From Gp6-AA40 sp035496255 (GTDB lineage: Bacteria; Acidobacteriota; Vicinamibacteria; Vicinamibacterales; UBA2999), in assembly GCA_035496255.1 (NCBI GenBank), contig DATJEU010000060.1, positions 26,993-90,992 of the forward strand: a stretch of DNA of 64,000 bases, given 5' to 3'. The notes under the pieces are model-generated. The model was not told the origin of the DNA. It did no database searches and saw only the letters and a list, made by a program, of their open reading frames with translations. Positions 24,552-33,061 of this stretch are shown here, one piece after another; position 1 is the stretch's first letter; the number at the start of each line of letters is the position of its first letter. The position numbers and the translations under genes were made by a program.

Positions 24552-26261
24552 TCAGATCTCCATCAGGACCGGGAGCACCAGCGGCCGCCTGCCCGACGTC
24601 CGCTTCTTGAAGAAGCGGCGCAGCTCCACGCGCAGCTTCTCCGTCATCAGTCCCTGGTCAGTGCGCTCTTCCAGGCTTGCGGTACCGATGCAATCGATGA
24701 CCACCAGTGCCGCGTCTTTGAACAACGCGTCGGCTTCGCCGGCGTCGACGACGAAGCCGCGAGCCACGATCTCCGGTTCGCCGACGAGCGCGCCGGTGTG
24801 GCGGCTGATCGCGACCATGGCGATCACGATGCCGTCCGCGGCAAGATGACGACGATCGCGCAGGACCTCTTCGCCCACTTCGCCGACGCGCGTCACGTCG
24901 ATCAAGACGCGGCCGGTCGGCGCCTTGTCGGCGATACGCGCGCCATTCCGGTCGAACTGGATGATGTCGCCGTCTTCCGCGAGCAAGACCTGCAGGCGCG
25001 GCTCGGCGCCGGCCATCACGCGTTTTGCGATCCGTGCGTGCTGGGCGAGCTGCCGGTACTCGCCGTGCACGGGCACGAAGAACCGCGGACGCACCAGCGA
25101 GATCACGAGCTTGAGCTCCTCGGCGCTGCCGTGTCCCGAGACGTGCACCCGCTTCATCGACGGGGTAATGATGTCGGCGCCGCGGCGGGTGATGTGGCTC
25201 ATCGTGCGCGCGATCGCCTTCTCGTTGCCGGGAATCGCCCGCGCCGACAGCACCACGGCATCGTCCTCGGAGAGCTTGACGTGCCGGTGATCGTCGATCG
25301 AGATCCGCGGCAGGGCCGCCTGTGGCTCGCCCTGTGACCCGGTCGTGATGCACAGCACGTCCTGGGCCGCGTAGTTCTGGATTTCCGAATCCCGGATCTG
25401 CATGCCCGACGGCACGCGCAGGAATCCGAGCCGCTGCGCGATCTCGGCGTTCTTCTCGATGCTCCGGCCGACGAACGCCACCTTCCGTTCGAATTGTGCC
25501 GCGAGGTCCACCAGGATCTGCATCCGATAGATGCTCGACGAGAAGGTGGCCACGACCAGCTTGCCGTGTGTGCTGGTGAAAACCTCTTCAAAGCCGTCGA
25601 TGACGTCGGTCTCCGGTCCGGTGAAGCCAGGCCTGTCGATGTTCGTGCTGTCGGCGAAGAGCGCGAGCACGCCTTGCGCGCCGAGCTCCGCGAGCCGATG
25701 CAGGTCGAAGTGCTGACCGTCGATGGGCGTCTGATCGATCTTGAAGTCGCCGGTATGAATCACCAGGCCGGCCGGCGTCGTGATCGCCAGTGCGACGCAG
25801 TCGGGCATGCTGTGCGTGAGGCGGATGAATTCGACGGTGAACGGCCCGATGGTCACCGTCTCGCGCGGCTGCACGCGCTTGAGGCGGTCGCCGGGATCGA
25901 TCTCGTGTTCCTCGAGTTTGGGCTCGACCAGCGCCAGCGTGAACGCCGTTCCGTAGACCGGCCCGTCGAACAGCGGCATGACGTGCGGCACGCCGCCGAT
26001 GTGATCCTCGTGCCCGTGGGTCAGGATCAGCGCCTTCACCTGGTCGCGCCGTGCCTCGACGTAGGTCATGTCGGGAATGATCAGATCCACGCCCAGCTGG
26101 TCCGGGTCGGGGAACATGACGCCGGCATCCACGAGGATTGTGGTGTCCTCCCACGTCAGCGCCATCATGTTCATGCCGAACTCGCCGAGGCCGCCGAGCG
26201 GCACCACTTCCAAGGTGGCGCTTGCCGGTGCAGACACGTCGGGCATGAGGGGGTTTGTCAT
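24552..26261 (-). CDS. rnj: Ribonuclease J
   Basis: A 569-residue metallo-beta-lactamase/beta-CASP nuclease for mRNA decay and rRNA maturation. LTHGHEDHIGG binds the two zinc ions; VIHTGDFKID, the beta-CASP VVATFSSSIYRMQ, CITTGSQGEPQAAL, and HVSGHGSAEELK with FFVPVHGEYRQL complete the fold. The C-terminal domain (RVLIDVTRVGEVGEEVLRDR) for oligomerisation is present. ATG 26261 has only a weak Shine-Dalgarno sequence (GGGA). The 154 nt before it, after rsmA, show no recognised regulatory element. Confidence 0.94.
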   Translation of the reverse strand: MTNPLMPDVSAPASATLEVVPLGGLGEFGMNMMALTWEDTTILVDAGVMFPDPDQLGVDLIIPDMTYVEARRDQVKALILTHGHEDHIGGVPHVMPLFDGPVYGTAFTLALVEPKLEEHEIDPGDRLKRVQPRETVTIGPFTVEFIRLTHSMPDCVALAITTPAGLVIHTGDFKIDQTPIDGQHFDLHRLAELGAQGVLALFADSTNIDRPGFTGPETDVIDGFEEVFTSTHGKLVVATFSSSIYRMQILVDLAAQFERKVAFVGRSIEKNAEIAQRLGFLRVPSGMQIRDSEIQNYAAQDVLCITTGSQGEPQAALPRISIDDHRHVKLSEDDAVVLSARAIPGNEKAIARTMSHITRRGADIITPSMKRVHVSGHGSAEELKLVISLVRPRFFVPVHGEYRQLAQHARIAKRVMAGAEPRLQVLLAEDGDIIQFDRNGARIADKAPTGRVLIDVTRVGEVGEEVLRDRRHLAADGIVIAMVAISRHTGALVGEPEIVARGFVVDAGEADALFKDAALVVIDCIGTASLEERTDQGLMTEKLRVELRRFFKKRTSGRRPLVLPVLMEI

Positions 26262-26415
26262 CAGGATCCCAGCAGTCGGACCGATGTCGTGGCGCGGACG
26301 TGAATCCGCTGCCTCCTTACATCGCGATGGTCGCCCTGGCGGGCCGACAGTCGCGTCATCCAGGCCGCTGGGAACGCCTGAAACCGTGGCGGGGCAACAA
26401 CTTGCGAGAGGGGAA

Positions 26416-27252
26416 CTATACCACAGCCCGGCAGAGCCGGGCGATTTCCCCGAGCGTCAACGCCTCGGGTCGCTTGCGCCCATCCACGTCCGCACGCTGG
26501 ATGAGGTCCTCTGCCTGTTGACCGAGCGCGTCCGCGACCGGCTTGAGGGCATTCGCCAGCGTTTTCCGTCGTTGAAGAAAGATGCCCCGGACGATCTTCT
26601 CGAAGACGTCACGGCTGCCGACGTCTTCGGCAACGCGCCGAAACGTCAGGCGCACGACGGCCGACGTCACTTTCGGCGGTGGGCGGAACGCGCCCGGCGG
26701 CAGGGTCAGGAGGCGCTCGACGTCGGCGACAAGCGCCACCTGGATGGCCAGCGTTCCGTAGTCGCCCGTTCCCGGCTTGGCCACGATGCGATCGACCACT
26801 TCCTTCTGCAGCATCAAGGTGGCGTCGGTCAGCGAGCGACCCTCGTTCGCCGCCGCGAGCAGCTTGAACAGAATGGGCGAGGAGATGTTGTAGGGGAGGT
26901 TGCCGATGACCCTGACGGGCGCGGCTTCAGCCCGTGTGATGCGATGGAGATCGAGGTCGAGGAAATCTCCCTCGATCACGTGCACATTGCCACCGACAGC
27001 GTGGAGGAGCGCGGCCGTCAGGTCGCGATCGATCTCGACCGCGACGACCTTCCTGACCCGCGGCGCCAGCACCTGGGTGAGGGCGCCACGACCAGGCCCG
27101 ATCTCGATGAAGACATCGTCCGGCCGAGGATCGACGGCGTTTACGAGCCGCGTCACCCAGGCCGGTTCGAGGAAGTGCTGGCCAAATCGCTTGCGCGCTC
27201 GCGGAAACGCGTGGCGCCCGGTACCGGCCGCGCGATCACTCGGATTCGCCAC
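26416..27252 (-). CDS. rsmA: 16S rRNA (adenine1518/1519-N6)-dimethyltransferase
   Basis: A 278-residue SAM-dependent methyltransferase (KsgA) modifying two adenines near the 16S 3' end. RKRFGQHFLEPAWV at 20-33, IEIGPGRGALT for SAM, VEIDRDL, EGDFLDLDL, and the catalytic NLPYNISSPI are all present, as is the basic C-terminal helical domain (FLQRRKTLANALK). Its start overlaps the end of the zincin-like gene by 17 nt. Confidence 0.94.
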   Translation of the reverse strand: MANPSDRAAGTGRHAFPRARKRFGQHFLEPAWVTRLVNAVDPRPDDVFIEIGPGRGALTQVLAPRVRKVVAVEIDRDLTAALLHAVGGNVHVIEGDFLDLDLHRITRAEAAPVRVIGNLPYNISSPILFKLLAAANEGRSLTDATLMLQKEVVDRIVAKPGTGDYGTLAIQVALVADVERLLTLPPGAFRPPPKVTSAVVRLTFRRVAEDVGSRDVFEKIVRGIFLQRRKTLANALKPVADALGQQAEDLIQRADVDGRKRPEALTLGEIARLCRAVV

Positions 27253-27625
27253 GCCAGTACCGTTCTTCGATTTCCTCGATTTCCTCTTCGCTGAGGCCGA
27301 AGTAATGCCCGACTTCGTGAATCAGCGTCTCGGCGATCATGTCGCGCGCATCCTCATCGTCTTCGGCATCCTGCTCGATGGGCCGCTGAAAGATGGTGAT
27401 GCGATCGGGCAGGCGATTGCCCTCCGCCCAATGCCGCTCGGGAAGGGGAATGCCCTGATAGAGGCCGTATAACGAATCGGGCGGCTCGATGCCCATCTCC
27501 GCGAGCAGGGCCGCGTCCGGTTCGTCCTCGACGACGAGCGCCAGGTTCTCCATCTCGCGGCGGAAGCGCGCGGGAATGAGACGGATGGCGTCAGCGACGA
27601 GCTTTTCGAACGCGTGACGATCCAT
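27236..27625 (-). CDS. Zincin-like metallopeptidase family protein
   Basis: A 129-residue protein of the small 'minimal zincin' family (formerly DUF1025). The motif ETLIHEVGHYFGLSEEEIEE (about residues 97-116) is an HExxH zinc site followed by an acidic tail; DSLYGLYQGIPLPER and RITIFQRPIEQ are family hallmarks. Proteolytic activity is unproven for most members. ATG 27625 was chosen because residues upstream in the same frame are repeat-derived. The gene start lies inside the tail of nth (35-nt overlap) and its end overlaps rsmA. Confidence 0.87.
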   Translation of the reverse strand: MDRHAFEKLVADAIRLIPARFRREMENLALVVEDEPDAALLAEMGIEPPDSLYGLYQGIPLPERHWAEGNRLPDRITIFQRPIEQDAEDDEDARDMIAETLIHEVGHYFGLSEEEIEEIEERYWRGESE

Positions 27626-28421
27626 TGCCCTGGCGTGACCGCTTCGCGGATCCTGGTCTGCTCTTCGTGGGGCGACGCCTGCCCGTTGTGGGGCGAGGCT
27701 TGTCATCCCTCGACAATGCTCGGGATGACCCTGAGCGTGTCGAAGGGTCATCCTCCTGCGGACCTGACAAGGTCCGCCCCACGGCATGGCTGATCTCGTT
27801 CCGGTAGTAATCGCAGTCGTCGCGCACCGAGCACTGGCCGCACAGTGGTTTGGGTTTGCAGACACGCCGTCCGTGCAGGATCTGGACGTCCGATGCCAGC
27901 GTCCATTTCGCGGGTGGCAGCAGTCCGCACAACTGCGCTTCCACCTTCACGGGATCGTCGCCCTCGGCGATGCCGATCCGGTTCGACACACGGAGCACGT
28001 GCCGATCCACCGGCAGGCCCGGCACGCCGAGCGCGTGTCCCAGAACCACGTTGGCGGTCTTGCGACCGACCCCGGGCAGCGCGGTGAGCTTGTCCATGTC
28101 GGCGGGAACCTGGCCGCCATGCGACCCGACGAGCTGCCCCGCCATGCCGATGAGCGCCTTCGACTTCTGGCGGAAGAAGCCGGTGGACAGGATCATCTTC
28201 TCGAGGTCCGCCGGTTTCGCCGTGGCCATAGCGCGCGCGTCCGGATATTTCCGGAACAGCGCTGGCGTCACCATGTTCACGCGCTCGTCGGTCGACTGCG
28301 CCGAGAGAATCGTCGCTGCCAGCAGCTCGAACGCATTCGTGTAGCGCAGTTCGGTATCCGCGTTCGGATGCTGCTCGGCGAGCGTGTCGATGATTCGTTC
28401 GACGACCGTTTGGGGCTTCAT
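27591..28421 (-). CDS. nth: Endonuclease III with a repeat-encoded C-terminal tail
   Basis: A bifunctional DNA glycosylase/AP lyase removing oxidised pyrimidines. LPGVGRKTANVVLG (115-128) carries catalytic Lys121, VDRHVLRV carries Asp139, and the 4Fe-4S cysteines are 188, 194, 197 and 203 (spacing 5-2-5, the first gap one shorter than in E. coli as I recall). Normal Nth proteins end shortly after the cluster; here the frame runs on for about 63 residues (214-276) rich in Arg, Ser and Pro. That tail starts exactly where a nested palindromic repeat (27676-27782) begins, so the original stop was probably lost by repeat insertion. The basic tail might bind DNA non-specifically, or be neutral. Confidence 0.92.
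   Translation of the reverse strand: MKPQTVVERIIDTLAEQHPNADTELRYTNAFELLAATILSAQSTDERVNMVTPALFRKYPDARAMATAKPADLEKMILSTGFFRQKSKALIGMAGQLVGSHGGQVPADMDKLTALPGVGRKTANVVLGHALGVPGLPVDRHVLRVSNRIGIAEGDDPVKVEAQLCGLLPPAKWTLASDVQILHGRRVCKPKPLCGQCSVRDDCDYYRNEISHAVGRTLSGPQEDDPSTRSGSSRALSRDDKPRPTTGRRRPTKSRPGSAKRSRQGNGSSRVRKARR
27676..27782. repeat. Nested palindromic repeat inside the nth tail
   Basis: Three nested stems: GTGGGGCG (27688-27695) with CGCCCCAC (27775-27782); GGATGACCCT (27723-27732) with AGGGTCATCC (27744-27753) around GAGCGTGTCGA; and GCGGACC (27758-27764) with GGTCCGC (27771-27777) around TGACAA. The CTTCGACACGCTCAGGG core (minus strand) resembles a palindrome I remember seeing in many unrelated bacterial genomes. 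A diverged partial relative is at the end of coaD. Confidence 0.75.
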
Positions 28422-28423
28422 GA

Positions 28424-28543
28424 AATGCAGAATGCAAAATTCAAAATGCAGACCTCGCTTTGCGTTGCCGGAGCGGCGCGGGAGTCGCGACGACAGCCCT
28501 CACCTACGAGCAGGGCTGCATTCTGCATCCTGAATTCTGCATT
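28424..28543. repeat. Word-type inverted repeat (AATGCAGAATGCA units) upstream of nth
   Basis: The left arm (28424-28452) is made of AATGCAGA / AATTC words and the right arm (28516-28543) is its imperfect reverse complement. They enclose a GC-rich 60-bp core. The arms are far more AT-rich than the surroundings. It lies between the DUF3467 stop and the nth start. Confidence 0.75.
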
Positions 28544-28554
28544 GATATCGCCGC

Positions 28555-28884
28555 TCAGTGAACAGGCGGGGTGTCCTTATTCCAGCCGGCGTTCGCGTAG
28601 GTGTCCTGGAACACACGCATGTGTTCCTGCAACGCGGCGACGAGGTTCGGGACGAACTGGACGGGGACGACGATGCGCGCGCGGACGGGGGCGCGGACGA
28701 CGTGCTCCTGCGCCGCGTCGCGGATCTCCTTTTCGGAGAGCGGCATCACCTCACAGAACGTCAGGGTGAAATCGAATGGCGTGTGAGCGATCGAGCAGAA
28801 GTTCGCGTACGTGCGCGGCTCGCTGGACTGCTCTTCCGGAAGAATCGTGAAGTTGATCTGTTTGCGGTCGGGCTGATCGGCCAT
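28555..28884 (-). CDS. DUF3467 family protein
   Basis: A 109-residue cytoplasmic protein matching DUF3467: YANFCSIAHTPFDFTLTFCE near the centre and ARIVVPVQFVPNLVAALQEH towards the end. Function is unknown. ATG 28884 begins the conserved part; an in-frame upstream start adds ten residues without support. It lies 35 nt downstream of lexA on the same strand and may be co-transcribed with it. Confidence 0.8.
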   Translation of the reverse strand: MADQPDRKQINFTILPEEQSSEPRTYANFCSIAHTPFDFTLTFCEVMPLSEKEIRDAAQEHVVRAPVRARIVVPVQFVPNLVAALQEHMRVFQDTYANAGWNKDTPPVH

Positions 28885-28919
28885 AAGAGCAAACTGTAAA
28901 CCGCAAACGGCCAAGTTAC

Positions 28920-29525
28920 TCAGTACTTACGCATCACCCCCACCACGACCCCCTGCACTTGCACCTGATCCGGATCGACCATGATCGGTTGCATCGTCGG
29001 ATTCGCCGGCTGCAGGCGGATGCGGCCGCTGTCGCGATAGAACTTCTTCAGCGTCACATCCTGACCGCCGACCAGGGCGATGACCATCTCGCCGTTGTCG
29101 GCGCTCTTGCGATCCTCGACGATGACGAAGTCGCCGTCGCGGATCTGCTCGTCGATCATCGAGTCGCCCTTCACCCGCAGGACGTAGCTGTCCTTGCGGC
29201 CGACCAACGTTTCCGGCACGGCGATCGTCTCATTGCCAGCAACCGCTTCAATCGGATGACCGGCGGCCACGAAGCCGAGGAGTGGCAGTTCCATCGCCCG
29301 GCCACCGACGCGTGTCGGAACGAGCTCGACCGAGCGGCTGCGATTCCAGGCGCGGCGGATGAAGCCCTTCTCCTGCAGATTGGTCAGGTGCTTGTGGACG
29401 GTGGCAAGCGACGACAGGCTGAATTGGCGTCCGATTTCCTCGAGGCTCGGCGCGTAGCCGTGCTGCGCGATGAACTCGTTGAGGTAATCCAGGATTTCGC
29501 GCTGACGTTTGGTGAGCGGAAGCAC
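28920..29525 (-). CDS. lexA: LexA repressor
   Basis: A 201-residue SOS repressor. The N-terminal winged helix (LTKRQREILDYLNEFIAQHG, SLEEIGRQFSLSSLATVHKH) is followed by the peptidase S24 domain: self-cleavage at Ala88-Gly89 in FVAAGHP, nucleophile Ser122 in KGDSMID, and Lys160 in DVTLKKF. The start is GTG 29525: AGGAGG lies six bases upstream, whereas the longer frame would run through the operator region. A palindromic operator overlaps its -10 element. RecA-stimulated cleavage after DNA damage is family knowledge. Confidence 0.95.
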   Translation of the reverse strand: MLPLTKRQREILDYLNEFIAQHGYAPSLEEIGRQFSLSSLATVHKHLTNLQEKGFIRRAWNRSRSVELVPTRVGGRAMELPLLGFVAAGHPIEAVAGNETIAVPETLVGRKDSYVLRVKGDSMIDEQIRDGDFVIVEDRKSADNGEMVIALVGGQDVTLKKFYRDSGRIRLQPANPTMQPIMVDPDQVQVQGVVVGVMRKY

Positions 29526-29570
29526 GTCCGCCTCCTCGATAACCTTCGCCGGATATTCGGCCGAGGTGGG

Positions 29571-29603
29571 CGCACTATAGTGCGAACATAGGGCGAAGAT
29601 CAA
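29571..29603 (-). promoter_or_regulatory. lexA promoter with overlapping palindromic operator (candidate SOS box)
   Basis: On the minus strand TTGATC (29598-29603), an 18-bp spacer and TATAGT (29574-29579) form a good promoter. Its -10 sits in the centre of a perfect 14-bp palindrome, CGCACTATAGTGCG (29571-29584), 46 bp upstream of the lexA GTG. The form GCAC-N4-GTGC is a plausible LexA operator for autoregulation. The site also lies in the intergenic region of the divergent secreted-protein gene. Confidence 0.75.
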
Positions 29604-29657
29604 GCCCTCAGACACGGGTGCTACACTGCCTTGCGGCACCCACCGGAGATCAGGTTC

Positions 29658-30266
29658 ATGACCCCGACACGCTCGATTTTCGGCGTAATTCTCGCGGTGC
29701 TGCTAGCCGTTCCGGCCCTGCGCGCGGCCGACGTCTCGCGCCAGCAGGCCGATAGTTTCGCCAAGAAGGTCGCCATCATCACGCAGCGCGGCGCTGGTGC
29801 ACCGCTACCGCCAGCAACCCCCCGGCGGACGCCGCTCAGCGAGGCGGAGCTGAATTCATGGTTCGCGTATCGCGCGGGCGCTCTTATTCCCAACGGCGTC
29901 ACCGAACCGCGGATCACCATCGTCGGCAACGGCAAAGTGATGGGCGTCGCGACGCTTGATCTCGAGGCGTACGGCAAGTCGCGCCAGACAAAGGGCGGTT
30001 CGGGTCTGTGGGATCTGCTGGGCGGACACGTTCCGGTGAGCATCGAGGGCGTGCTGACGACGAAGGCGGGGAAGGGGAGCTTCAATCTGGAACGCGCAAC
30101 CCTCGGCGGTTTTCCCGTGCCGAAGCCGTTCCTTCAGGAGCTCGTCTCGTACTATTCGCGCACGCAGGATCATCCGGACGGCGTGTCGATCGATGCGCCC
30201 TTCAGCCTGCCGGCACGCATTCAACAGATCGACGTCGCACCAGGTCAGGCTATTGTCGTCCAGTAG
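29658..30266 (+). CDS. Secreted hypothetical protein
   Basis: A 202-residue exported protein of unknown function. Residues 1-25 form a signal peptide (hydrophobic FGVILAVLLAVPALRA, cleavage before ADV). The mature part looks like a mainly beta lipid-binding or barrel-like fold: RITIVGNGKVMGVATLDLEA, VPVSIEGVLTTKAGKGSFNL, and a C-terminal RIQQIDVAPGQAIVVQ. It vaguely recalls the DUF2993/LmeA class, but I cannot assign it. ATG 29658 has GGAG ten bases upstream. It precedes recG by 3 nt, so both may share a transcript, and it is divergent from lexA across the candidate SOS box. Confidence 0.7.
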   Translation: MTPTRSIFGVILAVLLAVPALRAADVSRQQADSFAKKVAIITQRGAGAPLPPATPRRTPLSEAELNSWFAYRAGALIPNGVTEPRITIVGNGKVMGVATLDLEAYGKSRQTKGGSGLWDLLGGHVPVSIEGVLTTKAGKGSFNLERATLGGFPVPKPFLQELVSYYSRTQDHPDGVSIDAPFSLPARIQQIDVAPGQAIVVQ

Positions 30267-30269
30267 CCG

Positions 30270-32405
30270 TTGACCGACTTTCTCGAGACTCCGCTTCAAT
30301 TCCTCAAAGGCGTCGGGCCACGAAAAGCGGCGGACCTGAAGCGCGCAGGTCTGCTGACCGTGGAAGATCTGCTGTACAGGCTGCCGTTCCGGTACGAAGA
30401 CCGGAGTCACATGCAGCCGATCGCGACGCTGCGTCCCGGCATGCGCGCGGCGGTGCTCGGCGAGATCAAGAGTGCCAACGTCGCGCTGACGCGCCGCCGC
30501 GGCTTCAAGATCTTTCACATCGTCCTTGGCGATCAGAGCGGCGCGGTCCGCTGCACGTGGATGAACCAGGCATTTCTGGCGGACATCCTGAAGCCGCACC
30601 TGCGCCTGGTCGTCTTTGGCGACGTGAAGCTCGATTCAAGCGGTCTGCATTTTTTGAATCCTGAGTACGAGTTGGTTGGCCCGGCGGATATGGGCCCGGC
30701 TGAAGCCGAGCCCTACGACAAGTCCGGCCCGGAACCCGAAGAGACGGTTCACACCGGGCGCATCGTGCCGTTCTACGAGAAGACCGGCACGGTCACGCCG
30801 AACATGCAGCGGCGGCTGGTTCGGCAGGCGCTCGATCAACTGCCGGCGGAGATTCCCGACATGCTGCCGGCCGATGTTCGCAGCCGGCTGTCGCTGGTGT
30901 CGCGGCGTGAGGCGCTCGAGGCGTCGCACTTCCCGCCGAACGAGGCGGCGGTCAACGCGCTGAACACCTTTCGCACACCGCCCCAGCGGCGACTGATCTT
31001 CGAAGAGTTCTTCCTCTTCCAGATCGGCCATGCATGGCGGCGGCACGCGACCAGCGCGGAGCTGAAGCCGTTCGTCCCGAGCGTCGACGACCGCATCCGT
31101 GCCTCGGCCGCGAAGGTGTTGCCGTTCAAGTTGACGCCAGGGCAGCGGCAGGCCGTGAAGGAGATCGTCGACGACATGCTGAAGCAGCAGCCGATGCATC
31201 GGCTGCTGCAGGGGGACGTCGGCGCCGGCAAGACGATCGTCGCGCTGCTCGCGGCGATCGTCGCGATGGAAAACGGGCTGCAGGTGGCGTTCATGGCGCC
31301 GACGGAGATCCTCGCGGCGCAGCATTACAGCAACATCGCGCGCCTGCTGTCGCAGTCGCGGTTCCGCGTCGATCTGCTCACCGGCAGTACGCCGGGACTG
31401 CAGAAGCACACGCTGCTGTCGCACATCGAGCGCGGGACGACGAACCTGATCGTCGGGACCCACGCGCTGGTGCAGGAGAAGGTCACGTTCCACAAGCTGG
31501 GACTGGTGGTGATCGACGAGCAGCATCGCTTCGGTGTGGCACAACGCGCCGCGTTGCGTGCCAAGGGATTACGTCCCGACGTCCTGTTGATGACCGCGAC
31601 GCCGATTCCGCGAACGCTGGCGCTCACCGACTACAGCGAGCTCGACGTGTCGAAGATTCCGGACCTGCCGCCGGGCCGCAAGCCGGTGCGCACGTGGGTG
31701 AAGCCGGAATCACGGCGCGACGAGATCTACCAGCTGATTCGCGAGCAGCTCGATGCGGGGCGTCAGGCGTACATCATCTATCCGCTGGTGGAGGAGTCGG
31801 AGAAGATCGACCTCAAGTCCGCAACCGAGATGGCGGATCACCTGCAGACGGAAGTGTTCCCGGCGTACCGCGTCGCCCTGTTGCACGGACGGATGAAGCA
31901 GGACGTCAAGGATCGCGTGATGTTGTCGTTCGCCACGGGACAGGCACAGATCCTCGTGTCGACGACGGTGGTGGAAGTGGGCGTCGATGTGCCCAACGCG
32001 ACCGTGATGGTGGTCGAACATGCCGAGCGATTCGGCCTGTCGCAGTTGCATCAATTGCGCGGCCGCGTTGGCCGTGGCGCGCACGAGTCCCATTGCATCC
32101 TGCTGTATCAGGCGCCCTGGACCGACGATGCCCGGGAACGATTGAAGGCGATGGCGGACACGACCGACGGCTTCGCAATTGCTGAACGCGATCTCCAACT
32201 GCGCGGCCCCGGCGACTTCTTCGGCACGCGCCAGTCCGGCCTCCCGAAACTGCGCACCGGTGACCTCGTGCGCGATCGCGACGTGATGGAGGACGCACAC
32301 CGCGAAGCCAGGCAGCTCGTGGACACCGGCGGTTTGACCCCGGACCTCATGACCTTCGTGCAGTCGAAATGGCAGGAGCAGTTCGGTCTCATTGAAGTCG
32401 GATAG
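30270..32405 (+). CDS. recG: ATP-dependent DNA helicase RecG
   Basis: A 711-residue branch-migration helicase for stalled forks. The N-terminal wedge/OB domain begins PLQFLKGVGPRKAADLKRAG and contains RYEDRSHM; the motor has Walker A LLQGDVGAGKTIVALL, DEQH box VVIDEQHRFGVAQR, LLMTATPIPRTLAL, LLHGRMKQDVKDRVM, STTVVEVGVDVPNATVMV and QLRGRVGRG. The C-terminus is typical. TTG 30270 is used because it lies 3 nt after the preceding stop and puts the conserved N-terminus at the usual position; no better ATG or GTG exists. Confidence 0.95.
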   Translation: MTDFLETPLQFLKGVGPRKAADLKRAGLLTVEDLLYRLPFRYEDRSHMQPIATLRPGMRAAVLGEIKSANVALTRRRGFKIFHIVLGDQSGAVRCTWMNQAFLADILKPHLRLVVFGDVKLDSSGLHFLNPEYELVGPADMGPAEAEPYDKSGPEPEETVHTGRIVPFYEKTGTVTPNMQRRLVRQALDQLPAEIPDMLPADVRSRLSLVSRREALEASHFPPNEAAVNALNTFRTPPQRRLIFEEFFLFQIGHAWRRHATSAELKPFVPSVDDRIRASAAKVLPFKLTPGQRQAVKEIVDDMLKQQPMHRLLQGDVGAGKTIVALLAAIVAMENGLQVAFMAPTEILAAQHYSNIARLLSQSRFRVDLLTGSTPGLQKHTLLSHIERGTTNLIVGTHALVQEKVTFHKLGLVVIDEQHRFGVAQRAALRAKGLRPDVLLMTATPIPRTLALTDYSELDVSKIPDLPPGRKPVRTWVKPESRRDEIYQLIREQLDAGRQAYIIYPLVEESEKIDLKSATEMADHLQTEVFPAYRVALLHGRMKQDVKDRVMLSFATGQAQILVSTTVVEVGVDVPNATVMVVEHAERFGLSQLHQLRGRVGRGAHESHCILLYQAPWTDDARERLKAMADTTDGFAIAERDLQLRGPGDFFGTRQSGLPKLRTGDLVRDRDVMEDAHREARQLVDTGGLTPDLMTFVQSKWQEQFGLIEVG

Positions 32406-32420
32406 GTGGCACACGAGCAG

Positions 32421-32514
32421 CCACGACGGCACGACGACGAGAACGACGCACACGACGATTCTTTCTTGAATAATGTTGGCGTCGTGTCCGTCGTTCTCGT
32501 CGTGTCCGTCGTGG
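32421..32514. repeat. Long word-type inverted repeat (ACGACG units) between recG and rsmD
   Basis: The left arm (32421-32457, CCACGACGGCACGACGACGA and onward) and the right arm (32480-32514) are reverse complements with only a few mismatches, about 35 bp each, around an AT-rich 22-nt loop containing TTCTTTCTTGAATAATG. It fills nearly the whole 116-bp gap. It could form a cruciform or a strong RNA hairpin. Confidence 0.8.
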
Positions 32515-32521
32515 CCTGTCT

Positions 32522-33061
32522 GTGCGGGTGATCGCAGGCCGGCTCAAAGGACGTCGTCTCAAGACGCCCGCCTGGGAGGGGCTGCGACCGACGTCCGACA
32601 AGCTGCGGGAAACGCTCTTCAACATCCTGGCGCCCCACATCGAGTCCGCCCGGGTGCTCGACGGTTTCGCGGGGACGGGCGCGGTCGGGATCGAGGCGCT
32701 GAGCCGCGGGGCCGCACACGTGACGTTCGTGGAAAAAGCCCCGCGGGCCGTGGCGCTGATTCGGGCCAACCTGGCCGCCTGCGGCATCGAGGGCGGCTAT
32801 ACTATTGAGCAGAGTGATGTTGTCGCGGCGCTGCGCGGGAGCCGCGATGCGTTCGATCTGATCCTGCTGGATCCCCCGTACGACTTGCCCCATGTCGGCG
32901 ACGTGCTCGAGGCGGCTGCCACGCGCCTCGCGGCCGGCGGTCTGCTCGTGCTCGAGCGGGCGACCCGGCGCGAACCGGGTGAGGCGGTGACGCTGACCCG
33001 GGTTCGGGACGTCAAATCGGGCGACAGCAGCTTGACGTTGTTCACGCGCAAGGACTCGTGA
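32522..33061 (+). CDS. rsmD: 16S rRNA (guanine966-N2)-methyltransferase
   Basis: A 179-residue SAM methyltransferase. The N-terminus MRVIAGRLKGRRLKTP and RPTSDKLRETLFNIL are the RsmD substrate motif; LDGFAGTGAVGIEALSRGA binds SAM and LILLDPPYD is the catalytic DPPY. The GTG at 32522 gives the canonical start. It is coupled to coaD by a TGATG junction, a pairing common across bacteria. Confidence 0.93.
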   Translation: MRVIAGRLKGRRLKTPAWEGLRPTSDKLRETLFNILAPHIESARVLDGFAGTGAVGIEALSRGAAHVTFVEKAPRAVALIRANLAACGIEGGYTIEQSDVVAALRGSRDAFDLILLDPPYDLPHVGDVLEAAATRLAAGGLLVLERATRREPGEAVTLTRVRDVKSGDSSLTLFTRKDS

